Of a stretch of 64,000 bases of DNA, positions 49,652 to 60,377 are shown piece by piece. The stretch is from Marinilabiliales bacterium (GTDB lineage: Bacteria; Bacteroidota; Bacteroidia; Bacteroidales; ML635J-15), in NCBI GenBank assembly GCA_002869385.1, contig PKTB01000017.1:244011-308010 (forward strand). The letters run 5' to 3'. A program made the position numbers and the translations under genes. Below the pieces are notes generated by a model that was not told the origin of the DNA, made no database searches, and saw only the letters and a program-made list of their open reading frames with translations. Position 1 is the first letter of the stretch. Every line of letters starts with the position of its first letter.

Positions 49652-52039
49652 ATGAAACGCTGGCTCAGAAATAATCCTATTATTGTACTAAGCACATTTG
49701 TAAGTATTTGGTTGAGTATTGGATTATCCTTTGCATTTTGCTTACCTAAACAACTTTTTAATGATCCTTATTCGACAGTGGTTTTAGATGAGAACGGATA
49801 TCTTTTAGGGGTTAGAATTGCTGAAGATGGACAATGGCGTTTTCCGGAAACTCCTGAAGTAAGCGACAAGTTTGAAAAGTGCATTCTTACTTTCGAAGAC
49901 AAACGTTTTTACAAACACCCGGGAGTTGATCCTTTTGCAATGCTACGTGCAGTAAAACAAAATCTATCGAGTGGTGAGGTCATTAGTGGAGGCTCTACTA
50001 TTACTATGCAGGTAATCAGATTATCCAGAAAAGGAAAACCAAGAACAATATTTGAAAAAGGTATTGAAGTTATTTTAGCAACTAGGCTAGAGCTTAAATA
50101 TAGTAAAAAAGAAATCCTTAACTTATATGCTTCACATGCTCCCTTTGGTGGTAATATTGTTGGCATAGAAGCTGCAGCATGGAGATATTTTGTACGAAGT
50201 CCTGACCAATTATCATGGGCAGAGAATGCCATGCTTGCCGTTCTCCCAAATGCACCAACCTTTATTAATACAGCTAAAAATCGAAATCTGCTAAAAGTAA
50301 AAAGGGATAAACTATTGCATGAACTTCGTGACTTAACTTATATTACAGATACTGAACTAGAATTAGCATTAGATGAGCCAATCCCGGAACACCCACAGCC
50401 ATATCAGATGTATGCATATCACCTTAAAGAAAAAGCAGCAAAAGATAATAAAGGGCAGAACTCAAAAGTAGAAACCACAATAGACATTGACCTTCAAAAG
50501 CGCTCAAGTGAAATATGCGAAAAATTTAACTTTAGATATAGCAGAAATAATATCAATAATATTTCGTGTTTAATACTAGATGTTGAAACTGGTGCTGTTA
50601 AAGCCTATGTTGGAAATGGGAATATCACTTCTGATATTCCTGAAAAAGCAGTTGATATGGTAATAGCTCAAAGAAGCACCGGTAGTATATTAAAACCATT
50701 TTTATTTTCTGCAATGCTAACTGCCGGCGAAATTCTACCACAAACCTTACTTAAAGATATTCCAACCAAGATGTGTAGTTTCTCCCCAGAAAATTTTGAT
50801 AGAGGTTTTGATGGAGCAGTACCAGCAGATGAAGCACTCGCCAGATCATTAAATATTCCTTTTGTTTATCTTTTAAAGGATTATGGCATAATGAAATTCC
50901 TTTACATTTTAAAAAGTCTGGAATTTACAAGCATAAACAAAGATTCTGAATATTACGGACTATCTCTCATACTTGGCGGGGCTGAATCCAGCTTGTGGGA
51001 TATTTGTTCTGCATATGCTTCAATGGCACGAAGTTTAAAACATTTTGCTCAAAGTAATTCCAGATACAGCACCGGAGACTATCATAAGGCTATCTACAAA
51101 AAGGAAGACTTACAAAGTTCAACAAATAGTACAGTAAAAGAAACCAGCTTTATTTCTGCAGCATCTATATATCTCACTTTTGAGGCTATGACATCTGTTA
51201 ATAGACCCGGTGAAGAAAGAATGTGGCATAAGTTTAGCTCAAAGCAGAAAGTCGCGTGGAAGACAGGAACTAGTTTCGGTTTTAAAGATGCCTTGTCGGT
51301 TGCAGTAACTCCTGATTACGTTGTAGGAGTCTGGGTTGGGAATGCAACTGGTGAAGGACGTGCCGGGATTGTTGGATTATCTGTTGCTGCTCCGGTATTA
51401 TTTGAAATTTTAAATATTATTCCTAATTACGACGAATGGTTCGACATTCCTTATGACGAAATGATACAGGTTCCGGTTTGCGTAAAAAGCGGACATATTG
51501 CTGGACCCGACTGCCCTGAAACTGATTCAATATGGATACCATCTACAGGTATTAATTCATCCCCGTGCCCGTATCACAAAACAATTAATCTTGACCAATC
51601 TGGAAATTATCAAGTTAACTCAAACTGTTATTCTGTTGATCAGATGATTCAGACAAACTGGTTTGTTCTACCTCCTATTATGGAATCATACTACAGATCT
51701 AGAAACGCATGGTATCAGCCACTCCCACCTTATATGGAAGGATGTGTAGATCAATCGATAAAGAACTCTGATATAATGCAACTTATCTACCCAAGCCAAT
51801 TATCAAGAGTCTTAATTCCAATAGAACTTTCAGGCGATACTCTTCCGGCTGTTTTTAAAGTAGCTCACAGAGATGACGATGCAAAAATTTATTGGTATAT
51901 TGACACAAAGTATTATGGTTACACGAAAGATTTTCATGAAATGGGATTAAAACTTTCGCAGGGAGATTATACATTGAATTTAATGGATGATAAAGGGAAT
52001 AAGATTTCTAAAAAATTTATTGTAGTTGAAAAAGAATAG
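49652..52039 (+). CDS. pbpC: Penicillin-binding protein 1C
   Basis: Bifunctional peptidoglycan glycosyltransferase/transpeptidase-like protein of 795 residues, anchored by an N-terminal helix (IIVLSTFVSIWLSIGLSFAF). The GT51 motifs are TFEDKRFYKHPGVDPFAM and SGGSTITMQVIRLSR. The transpeptidase motifs are STGSILKPF (active serine of SxxK), RSLNIPF (SxN) and WKTGTSFGFKDA (KTG). A C-terminal BiPBP_C domain completes the PbpC architecture. In many bacteria the gene pairs with an alpha-2-macroglobulin gene; none is present here. The frame is intact. Confidence 0.93.
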   Translation: MKRWLRNNPIIVLSTFVSIWLSIGLSFAFCLPKQLFNDPYSTVVLDENGYLLGVRIAEDGQWRFPETPEVSDKFEKCILTFEDKRFYKHPGVDPFAMLRAVKQNLSSGEVISGGSTITMQVIRLSRKGKPRTIFEKGIEVILATRLELKYSKKEILNLYASHAPFGGNIVGIEAAAWRYFVRSPDQLSWAENAMLAVLPNAPTFINTAKNRNLLKVKRDKLLHELRDLTYITDTELELALDEPIPEHPQPYQMYAYHLKEKAAKDNKGQNSKVETTIDIDLQKRSSEICEKFNFRYSRNNINNISCLILDVETGAVKAYVGNGNITSDIPEKAVDMVIAQRSTGSILKPFLFSAMLTAGEILPQTLLKDIPTKMCSFSPENFDRGFDGAVPADEALARSLNIPFVYLLKDYGIMKFLYILKSLEFTSINKDSEYYGLSLILGGAESSLWDICSAYASMARSLKHFAQSNSRYSTGDYHKAIYKKEDLQSSTNSTVKETSFISAASIYLTFEAMTSVNRPGEERMWHKFSSKQKVAWKTGTSFGFKDALSVAVTPDYVVGVWVGNATGEGRAGIVGLSVAAPVLFEILNIIPNYDEWFDIPYDEMIQVPVCVKSGHIAGPDCPETDSIWIPSTGINSSPCPYHKTINLDQSGNYQVNSNCYSVDQMIQTNWFVLPPIMESYYRSRNAWYQPLPPYMEGCVDQSIKNSDIMQLIYPSQLSRVLIPIELSGDTLPAVFKVAHRDDDAKIYWYIDTKYYGYTKDFHEMGLKLSQGDYTLNLMDDKGNKISKKFIVVEKE

Positions 52040-52056
52040 TCTAAAAACATTATTAA

Positions 52057-54372
52057 TCACTGTATCATAAGTTTTGTTGAATAGTAATTATCGTATGTGT
52101 ATATCGATAAAATATATAAACCTGTGGCTAGCCCTTTTTTGTTAAAACTTATAGTATTATCTCCCTGCAAAAGAAAGTCATCATATAAAATTTGTGTCTG
52201 TCCAAGATAGTTTATTAAGCTAACTTGAACTGGTGCCCCATATTTTAAGCTAAGATTACACATAAACTCACCATTCGAAGGATTTGGATAAACTTCAAAC
52301 TTATAAAGTACTGGATCTTCAAATTCACAATCAGGCACATTTAACTCTCCTCCTAGACTTTTCCTATAATGCTTTTTAAGTTCGCATATTCTGAAAGTTA
52401 AAAATTCCTGTAAGTTTTCCATTATTCTAATCCATTCTTCATAGGCATAAGGGTTCCCAAATTTATCAATTTGTCTTTGAACTTCATTATTATGATAATT
52501 ACTACATTCAGAATAATATTGCAATAGATTTTCCTTTTTAAAATTAGTTAGTAATAACTCTTGGAGTCGAGCATTAAAATCTATTCTAAAGCTATTGTTT
52601 TCCATTAGTTTTCTAAAAAAAAGTTTAGAAAACTCATTAGTTGGCCAATCTGAATCAGATTCATCCATAGCATGGTCAAACATATTACACTTAACTTCTC
52701 TAAAGCCGGCGTCACCATCATAAAAAATCCACTTCCATTTACTCCCTTTAGATAAAGTTTTCCAACACTTCATATTCTGCAAAGGCCAATCATAATTTGC
52801 AATAAAAATCTCAAAAATCTGATAATCAATAAAATTATGAATATAAATCATGTTAGCAACATAATAATAATTTGAAGCAATGCTTAAATCATTGTTTTTT
52901 ATAAAATCATACAATTCAGAAAACTCACTATAAATAGTGTCATTTGTTAAACCTTCCCAGTTTTCGACAATAACAACACTGTCTTTATCAACACCAAAAT
53001 TTGATTCTAGATAATATTCATCAATTTTTTCATTAACAAAATATATACCTCTATACACACCATTAATGTATAGTACAGCCGGTCTGGAACTAGCACCACA
53101 AACGTTTAAGTTCTCCGCAATTCGGTTAGCTAAATAATCATCCATTCCAGACTGTGACCATGAAGAATAAAAAGGTTTAAACACAAACCTTTTAAATTAA
53201 CTTACTTCATTATTATCATACATTTTATAATAAAATCTGTCCATCCCATAACTTAAATCAGCATAAACTTTAAGCCCTTTTTGTAGAAACAACCTTACAG
53301 CACCACCATGAGTACGCAAACCAGCAATTTGATTAAACCCTATTTCGTTATTCGACTCATAAAACTCTAGATTTATTTCTCTTTCCCATTCTTCTCCACG
53401 TTTATAATAGTTACCAGTCCATTCGGGATGTTCAGGATCAAATGTCACACCTGATACAAATATTCCCTTATAATAATCAAACAAATCTTCATATTCTATT
53501 GATATTGATATTATTGGAAAATTCTCATGGTCTATACCCAAATCTCTAATAAAATATGAATTTGTTTTTACCTCTCCTATTATATTTCCTAAACTATCCA
53601 ATACTGCTGCCCGAATAAGTATTGAATTTTTTGATTTAACAAATGGGATAAAAAACTCTTCATTAGGTGTCATATTAATACTATCATAGTCTTCAGGAGA
53701 GATAATAGACTCACTAAGCAATATTGGCTCTGTGTAAAGCTTATCATTTAAACCCGGAATACTTCCATTTATAGTATAATAAATATCATTTTCTGGAAAC
53801 TTCTTTGATAATTCAATTGTAAAGCAAGTATCGTAAATGCCACCTCTTTGAGAAAAGGTTATTTCTTCAATCTCTACTAATTCATTAGAAAATCCGGGTG
53901 TTGCATGATTTAATACTAAAGCATTTTGGGATGCATCAGGGAAATAACCAAATGACTGATTTTTTCCTAATACAATAGCACTTATATCTTGAAGTACATG
54001 TCCATCTTCTGATAAGTATAAATTCTCTCCTTCACTATTTATAGAAAAGTTAGAGTGCACCTCTCCATTATTTAAAACAGTATCCTTTCCCGAAGCAAAA
54101 ACCAATAAAAAACTATCAGGGACAATCATTATTTGTGGGAAATTCCACTTATTTATTTGATTAAAATTATCAGATAAATAATATGAGCTTAAGTCTATAG
54201 TATCTTCAGTATTATTAAATATTTCAATCCAATCTGGAGTTTCTCCTTGAAAATCATAAATCAAATCGTAATTAGAAGAAGAAAACTCATTAATTACCAG
54301 AGATTGAGCATTTAGCAATTGATAAATAAATATACAAATTACTACATTAATTATGAAGAGTTTTTTACTCAC
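52057..54372 (-). pseudogene. CotH-kinase surface protein, T9SS-sorted, in-frame TAA
   Basis: Exported protein of about 771 residues. Signal peptide (1-22, LLNAQ), lamin-tail domain (LVINEFSSSN ... DWIEIFNNTEDTIDLSSYYL), a chitobiase C-terminal-like region (IYYTINGSIPGLNDKLYTEP), then the CotH kinase domain. A TAA at 53197-53199 (codon 392) sits after MYDNNEVS; the frame continues FKRFVFKPFYSSWSQSGMDD, the CotH N-terminal core, and the rest follows (YINGVYRGIYFVNEKIDE, ANYDWPLQNMKCWK, WKWIFYDGDAGF). A Por tail ends the protein (VYPNPSNGEFMCNL). CotH-type kinases phosphorylate extracellular proteins; the substrate here is unknown. It converges with pbpC. Confidence 0.82.
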
Positions 54373-54423
54373 AATAAATATTTGTATACAAATATAAAAC
54401 TAAGTTTGGATTTAAATATTATT

Positions 54424-55431
54424 TTATACTAGTGATTTTATGATTTTATCCAAATCCACACTCTGATGCTTCACAATTATAATTTTCTCTGAATCCCTCT
54501 TCATCATACCTTTGTAATAGTACTTATCATAATAATCAAGACATAAGATTGCTACATTAAAAAAGTCGTGATTTTCAAGATATTCAAGAGCTTTCTTAGT
54601 CTTTTCTCCACCTAATCTTTTAGATATCCGATTTATTGCATTAGCTAAGGGCTCCAGATGTTCAACATCATAATCATCTATTAAGTGTTTTGCCCTTTGT
54701 TCTTTTGGGATATCAAGAAAGAATAAATTCGCTTCCCGCATTTGCAAAAACAGCTTACGTTGGATTGCAACATGTCCAATATTGCTACTCTCGTCCTCCA
54801 GCCAAATAGGTTTAGAGCAATCCAGTTCTTTAAATTCCCAGAAAAGATTGTTTTCAAATTGTTCTGGTGTAGGTTGTGGCTTACATCCTATTGAACCAAA
54901 AGCAGACCCTTTGTGATTTGCTATACCTTCCAAATCAAGTACCTGATGACCTTGCTCCTTCATCTTCAATAAAACAGGTGTTTTCCCACTCCCGGTATAG
55001 CCACCCAATACTTTTAAATTAAGATTATCAGGAAAATCATCAAGGACTACTCGTCGAAATGCTTTATAACCACCTTCAATTATGCCTGTATTAAAACCAT
55101 TTTTATTTAAATGATCTGCAAAAGACTGGCTACGCATTCCTCCACGCCAGCAGTGTACTATCGCTTTCTTTTTAGGAGCTGCCTTTTTAGACTGTTCAAT
55201 ATAATCGTTTAGCTTCGGGTTAACATATTTATAGCCAAGTTCAATTGCTTTCTCCTTGGATTGCTGTTTATATACAGTACCAACATGAGCTCTTTCTTCA
55301 TTTGTAAACAAAGGTATATTTACAGCTCCCGGTATATGTCCTTTTTCAAATTCAGCAGGAGTACGTACATCAATAACAGGAAGATTTAAATTCCCATAAA
55401 CAATTTCTTTTATATCAAACCGCGTTAGCAT
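54424..55431 (-). CDS. mnmH: tRNA 2-selenouridine synthase
   Basis: MnmH/SelU (335 residues) replaces sulfur by selenium at 2-thiouridine 34 of tRNAs, acting after MnmA. The N-terminal rhodanese domain has the catalytic cysteine in VHCWRGGMRSQSFADHL. The C-terminal P-loop domain carries the Walker A motif GGYTGSGKTPVL. It implies a selenophosphate synthetase (SelD) elsewhere. The ATG ending at 55431 (MLTRFDIKEIVYG) gives the normal family start. Confidence 0.93.
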   Translation of the reverse strand: MLTRFDIKEIVYGNLNLPVIDVRTPAEFEKGHIPGAVNIPLFTNEERAHVGTVYKQQSKEKAIELGYKYVNPKLNDYIEQSKKAAPKKKAIVHCWRGGMRSQSFADHLNKNGFNTGIIEGGYKAFRRVVLDDFPDNLNLKVLGGYTGSGKTPVLLKMKEQGHQVLDLEGIANHKGSAFGSIGCKPQPTPEQFENNLFWEFKELDCSKPIWLEDESSNIGHVAIQRKLFLQMREANLFFLDIPKEQRAKHLIDDYDVEHLEPLANAINRISKRLGGEKTKKALEYLENHDFFNVAILCLDYYDKYYYKGMMKRDSEKIIIVKHQSVDLDKIIKSLV

Positions 55432-55556
55432 ATTGCAAAGTAAGTGAATAAAGTAAACTTTACACTGCAATTCGAAAAAATATAATCAACCGGATATGAA
55501 CAGCTTTGAATATTAAAATAATTCATATTTAAGTTTTAAATTGAAATGGAATAATG

Positions 55557-55564
55557 TATTTTTG
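55557..55564 (+). promoter_or_regulatory. -7 promoter element, TATTTTTG, deciding the downstream start
   Basis: Matches TAnnTTTG 25 bases before ATG 55589. Since it lies inside the longer possible frame beginning at 55541, it supports the internal start at 55589. Confidence 0.4.
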
Positions 55565-55588
55565 AACTCAAATTATATAAATAAAGAA

Positions 55589-56635
55589 ATGAAAGTCAAA
55601 TACAATTCTACCTTTTTAGATTCATTGGTAATACATCATGTAGGTAATAAGAATAATGATGAAGATCTTGCATTATCAAAAAATGAAACCAGCTTAAACG
55701 ATGAACTGGCATCTCTTTTAACAACTTACACATTCAGTGCATTTAAATTTGAAGAATTATACCATTTTTATCATGAATCAGAGTTGGAGCTAAACGAAGT
55801 TTTTACTTATGCATCAAAGATATTTAATGATTCTGAGGAACTATACGAACAAAGTAGAAATTTAGCAATGCATCTTTACCGTCAAACCTTGCATCCTAAA
55901 ATAAAAGCAGGCGAGTTTTATGTAATGTATTATCGCGACTGTGAAATTGATGGAGAAGTAACAGATGCTATTGGATTATTCAAATCTGAAAACAAAGATA
56001 CTTTTTTTAAAGTAAACGAAGTAGATGAGACATTGCAAATAAAACTAGATAGTGGTATAAATCTCAAGAAACCAGATAAAGGTTGTATCATATTTAACAC
56101 AAAAAAAGATGACGGTTTTGTATTAGCTGTAATTGATAATATTAGCACAGGTACTGAGGCTATGTATTGGATGGATGATTTCCTATCTGTGGAAAATCTA
56201 AAAGACGAGTATTTCCAAACCCAAAAAGCAATGACATTTTGTAAAAATTTTGTCGAAGAACAGCTACCTGAGAAATACTAAATATCAAGAGCTGACCAAG
56301 CTGATTTACTTAATAAGTCGATAAAATATTTTAAAGAAAATGAAATATTTGACCCAAATTTATTTGCCGATGAAGTTATGCCTCAGGAAGAGTTAAAAGA
56401 AGATTTTAAAACATATACAAACGAATGTCAGGAAGATTTTGACATTAATATCTCAGAGAGTTTTGAAATTTCTAATTCTGCAGTAAAAAAACAAGCCAGA
56501 TATTTTAAAAGTGTTATCAAACTAGATAAAAATTTTCACATTTATGTTCATGGTCAAAGAGAACTAATTGAAAAGGGTGTTGATAGTACTAATGGAATGA
56601 ATTATTATAAGCTATACTTTGAGAATGAAGAATAA
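55589..56635 (+). pseudogene. Nucleoid-associated protein (NdpA/37-kDa family), in-frame TAA
   Basis: Member of the 37-kDa nucleoid-associated protein family, 348 codons with a normal family layout. The N-terminus reads FLDSLVIHHVGNKNNDEDL, the middle LHPKIKAGEFYVMYYRDCEI and DAIGLFKSENKDTF. A TAA at 56279-56281 (codon 231) separates EEQLPEKY from ISRADQADLLNKSIKYFKEN, a conserved stretch of the family (usually E/F-[E]-[IV]-S-[RK]-A-D-Q). Downstream: NEIFDPNLFADEVM ... NSAVKKQARYFKSVIKLDKNFHIYVHG. Glu is the likely missing residue. The frame is intact otherwise and ends TAA at 56633. Divergent from mnmH. Confidence 0.85.
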
Positions 56636-56649
56636 GCAATCTACACAAA

Positions 56650-57225
56650 TTAAAATTGAAAGCTTATCCTAAATACAGGATTTGGGTAAGGAGAAACAGA
56701 ACTCTCATTAAAATTATATAATATCATTACAAGCATATAAGATCGAGGCCCAATTGGTGACTTATAAGCAAATCCTGCCATTGGTGTATATGCCCACACT
56801 TCTCTACCGTAAGGCAAAATATTATATAGATCGCTCGTATTTATAAGGGATAATTCACCATAAAGTAAAATTCCTCCATTATCGTAAAATGGTAAAACTT
56901 CTGATAAATTTTTAATTAGAGTAAATGATGCAAATACATTACAACCATATGTTTGTCCAACATAATCATAATATGTGCTTTTTGTCCATGAATAATTCCC
57001 ACCAATACCAGCTGATAATCTATTAGTTAAACGATACCCAACCACAGGGTCAACAGCTATATATGTGTAATTTCCAAACATAAGTCCAATGTTTCCTCCC
57101 CAAAAAATACGTTGAACAGGTGTTGGCTCTTTTTCGAGATATTGCGCAGAAGATTGCTTAACCTGAGCTAAAAACAAACAAATTCCAAAAAGAATTAAAA
57201 TATATTTTTGATGTCTGTTTTTCAT
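56650..57225 (-). CDS. Outer-membrane beta-barrel-like protein
   Basis: Protein of 191 residues with a signal peptide (about 1-28, QVKQSSAQ), glycine-rich beta strands (FWGGNIGLMFGNYTYIAVDPVVGYR, split as FWGGNIGLMFGNYT and IAVDPVVGYRLTNRLSAGIG) and an aromatic end (VFRISFQF). Typical small Bacteroidota barrel. It ends the transcript of the NagZ-fusion gene, starting 28 bases after it. Function unknown. Confidence 0.7.
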   Translation of the reverse strand: MKNRHQKYILILFGICLFLAQVKQSSAQYLEKEPTPVQRIFWGGNIGLMFGNYTYIAVDPVVGYRLTNRLSAGIGGNYSWTKSTYYDYVGQTYGCNVFASFTLIKNLSEVLPFYDNGGILLYGELSLINTSDLYNILPYGREVWAYTPMAGFAYKSPIGPRSYMLVMILYNFNESSVSPYPNPVFRISFQF

Positions 57226-57252
57226 ATTGTAAAAATAGCAAAAATCTAACAT

Positions 57253-60246
57253 CTATTTTTTATCACTCTTATTCTTCTTGTCATAGCTAATAAAGGACTG
57301 GTAAAATGCTTCTTCAATTTCTGTCCTGATATTTAATTTAATTATCTTCCAATTATCAGCAGATGGACAAACTCTGTTTGAATTAAAAATATAAACAAAA
57401 TCATATTCAGGGTCAACCCATACCATAGTTCCTGTATAACCTCCATGACCAAAAGCAAGACCTGATGAGCTTTTACTACCAATACCTTTAGATGTGTCTG
57501 TTGGGTGTTTTTTATCAAAGCCCAAACCTCTTCGGTTTGTCACAGGATTAAACTGATATTTTGTAAATTCATCAATTATTTCATAATCCAAATAATCAAC
57601 ACCGGCATAAGTTCCTCCATTAAGATACATCTGCATTACTTTCAGTAAATCATTTGCACTAGAAAACAAACCTGCATTACCGGAAACTCCACCAAGCATT
57701 GCAGCTCCCTGATCATGAACATAACCGTGCAATAATTGCTGTCTGAAAATATTATCCTGTTCAGTAGGAACCACAACTTCGGGAGAGAACCTGTCTAAAG
57801 GATGATAACCGGTTGTCCAGGCTCCTAATTTAGAATAAAATGTTTTATCAAGATAGTCCGGTAAACTCATTTCTGTTTCTTGTTCAATTAACAGAGCAAA
57901 TAAATAAAAACCCAAATCAGAATACACATAAGTTCCATATGGGTTCAAGTCTGAAACACAAATTTCCTTATAAATAGTGTCAATATAAAATAGGTTCATA
58001 TACATTTTATCCGCGACCTGTATTGAGAAAGTATCTGTACGAACTGAACTGTAAACTTCTTTTCTTCTTTCGCTATCCGTAATAGTATTTTTATAAAAAG
58101 GAATCCATGATTTTAATCCTGCTCTATGAGTTAAAATATCACGAAACTTCATATCTTTTTTGTTTGTTGTATCAATCAAACTTACGTAATCTGATAGTTT
58201 ATCATCCAGTTCAAATACACCCTCACCATGAAGTTTCATTAATGCAGCGAGTGTCCCACTTACTTTAGTTACAGAAGCCAAATCAAATATATCAAAATCT
58301 TTAACTGCAATCTCCTTATCGTTTGTATGGTATCCAAATGATCTTTGATAGAATACTATTCCGTTTCTTGATGCAGCAACCTGTCCTCCGGGAAAAGCAC
58401 CGGCTTTTAAGCCTGCGTCAATTACAGAATCAACTAGTCTCAAATAATCTGAATCCACACCAGCTTCTTCGGGAACACTTGTATACTTTAATCTTATTGC
58501 TTCAGAATCTTGTCCTGCTCCATATTCAAATACACTTCCAACACTAACAGGCAATCTACCTTTTGCTCCTATACCTCCAAAAATTAATTGTGCCGACAAA
58601 TCATTAGTAATTGTCCAGTCGTTATATGAAACAATTAAAGTCTCAATTTCGTTAATATTTTTTAACTTAGCCAAGCTATATGGATTCGCAAAAACATCTA
58701 ATATCAAATTGGTTTCTTTCGCTAAAGAATCTATAAAATTTATCGTCTGTTGATTTATACCAAAATCACGTGAAGGATATCTGCTAGTTCCATGAATTCC
58801 GGCAATAACAATATCATAAGAACTTAATTTTTCAATTAATTCATTTTTTCCATATTTGATTAAATCATTATTAAAGATATAATCATCAGTTTTTGCGTAA
58901 TATTTTAATCTTGTTTGAAAAGTACTTGACTGGTTGGTTCCAAAAACAATTGTTGCGATGCTAAGTGTATCTAGTCTCCTCAAAGGAATCATATTATTTT
59001 CATCCTTAACAAGTGTTATAGCATTCTCAATAAGTTTCTGCTGTAATAGTCTTGCATCTGCATTATTTAAATCTTCAAATAAGTTGTCTTTGCTAATTGG
59101 TTCAAATTCATTTAAACCTGCCCAATATTTTGCTTGTAAAACCTTTTTGCATTTTTCATCTATCTCTTCCTGGCTTATTAAACCATTTTCTATTGCTTTT
59201 TTAACCTCAGAAATCACCAATTCAACATCATTTGGAAATAAAAGAATGTCATTCCCTGCTATCAATGCTTTTACATCTGACTCTCCGGGTTTAAAATATT
59301 TTGTTACACCACCCATATTTAATGCATCTGTAAAAACAAGGCCTTTAAATCCTAAATCTTTTTTTAGCATTCCATTTACAGCTTTAGGCGACAATGTTGT
59401 TGGCAAGTTTTCAGTTGAGTCTATTGCCGGCACAAATAAATGTGCTACCATCACACATGAAATCCCTTTATCAATTAAATATCTAAATGGATATAGTTCA
59501 AGACTATCAAGTCTTTGCCTATTGTGAAATATGGACGGTAATGATTTATGAGAGTCAGTATCTGTATCCCCATGTCCGGGAAAGTGTTTAGCTGTTGCAA
59601 GTATATGGTTATCCTGCAAACCCTCCATATAATTTAAAGATTTTATGCATACATTAAACTTATCTTCACCAAATGATCTGTCATTTATCACTGGATTTTC
59701 AGGATTATTATTAACATCAACGACAGGCGCAAAATTAACATGAACCCCTACTCTTTTTAATTGACGAGCAAACTCCTCTCCCATTTCGTAAATCAAATCG
59801 TTGTCCTGAATTGCTCCTAACAACATCTGTCTTGTATAATAAACAGTAGAATCTAGTCTCATACTTAACGACCACTCTGCATCCATAGCAATTAATAAAG
59901 GAACTTGAGACAAAGACTGATAATTGTTTATTAAATCTACCTGTCTACCGGGGCCTCCCTGCATAAATATCAACCCCCCAATTTTATAATCAGTTATTAA
60001 TCTCTCAATATAATTTATATGAGTCTGATCTTTATTGGAATATGCTTGGACCATTAACAGCTGAGCAATCTTTTCATCATTATTAAATGTATTAAATACT
60101 GAATCAACCCATAAACTATCTGAAGAAATAAACGGAGGCTCTTTAGGAGAGTCAGCATAAATCTTCTCATTATAATCGTCAGATATTGACAAATTGGCTA
60201 AGCTAAGTACAATTGTAAATAATAATATCCCTGTATTCTTCCACAT
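57253..60246 (-). CDS. Beta-N-acetylhexosaminidase (GH3) fused to a beta-lactamase-family domain
   Basis: Exported two-domain protein of 997 residues. The N-terminal GH3 domain (about 40-600) has the NagZ-type core PLLIAMDAEWSLSMRL, VNFAPVVDVN, AKHFPGHGDTDTDSH (catalytic His-Asp dyad region) and GLVFTDALNMGGV. The C-terminal class-C-like serine hydrolase domain (about 630-990) has DLASVTKVSG (SxxK), YVYSDLGFYLF (YxN-like region) and GHGGYTGTMVWVD. This fusion is known in Bacteroidota and is thought to act in peptidoglycan amino-sugar recycling. The ATG ending at 60246 gives the signal peptide (MWKNTGILLFTIVLSLANLS). Frame intact. Confidence 0.9.
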   Translation of the reverse strand: MWKNTGILLFTIVLSLANLSISDDYNEKIYADSPKEPPFISSDSLWVDSVFNTFNNDEKIAQLLMVQAYSNKDQTHINYIERLITDYKIGGLIFMQGGPGRQVDLINNYQSLSQVPLLIAMDAEWSLSMRLDSTVYYTRQMLLGAIQDNDLIYEMGEEFARQLKRVGVHVNFAPVVDVNNNPENPVINDRSFGEDKFNVCIKSLNYMEGLQDNHILATAKHFPGHGDTDTDSHKSLPSIFHNRQRLDSLELYPFRYLIDKGISCVMVAHLFVPAIDSTENLPTTLSPKAVNGMLKKDLGFKGLVFTDALNMGGVTKYFKPGESDVKALIAGNDILLFPNDVELVISEVKKAIENGLISQEEIDEKCKKVLQAKYWAGLNEFEPISKDNLFEDLNNADARLLQQKLIENAITLVKDENNMIPLRRLDTLSIATIVFGTNQSSTFQTRLKYYAKTDDYIFNNDLIKYGKNELIEKLSSYDIVIAGIHGTSRYPSRDFGINQQTINFIDSLAKETNLILDVFANPYSLAKLKNINEIETLIVSYNDWTITNDLSAQLIFGGIGAKGRLPVSVGSVFEYGAGQDSEAIRLKYTSVPEEAGVDSDYLRLVDSVIDAGLKAGAFPGGQVAASRNGIVFYQRSFGYHTNDKEIAVKDFDIFDLASVTKVSGTLAALMKLHGEGVFELDDKLSDYVSLIDTTNKKDMKFRDILTHRAGLKSWIPFYKNTITDSERRKEVYSSVRTDTFSIQVADKMYMNLFYIDTIYKEICVSDLNPYGTYVYSDLGFYLFALLIEQETEMSLPDYLDKTFYSKLGAWTTGYHPLDRFSPEVVVPTEQDNIFRQQLLHGYVHDQGAAMLGGVSGNAGLFSSANDLLKVMQMYLNGGTYAGVDYLDYEIIDEFTKYQFNPVTNRRGLGFDKKHPTDTSKGIGSKSSSGLAFGHGGYTGTMVWVDPEYDFVYIFNSNRVCPSADNWKIIKLNIRTEIEEAFYQSFISYDKKNKSDKK

Positions 60247-60345
60247 ACACACACATTTTTTACAAATTTTATAAATTATACAATATCTTGATATAATAAG
60301 TAAAATGTTTTTTAACAAATGGAGGTTAATTGGATAAAATATATT

Positions 60346-60353
60346 TAAATTTG
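60346..60353 (+). promoter_or_regulatory. -7 promoter element of the histidine kinase gene, TAAATTTG
   Basis: Matches TAnnTTTG 24 bases before the ATG at 60378. No -33 box at the normal spacing. Confidence 0.35.
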
Positions 60354-60377
60354 TTACGTAATCAGAGCTGAGGGAAA

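Noticed and set aside
58934..59527. A plus-strand frame of about 197 codons antisense to the GH3 gene
   Set aside because: Serine/phenylalanine-rich shadow of the conserved GH3 coding sequence, with no signal of its own.
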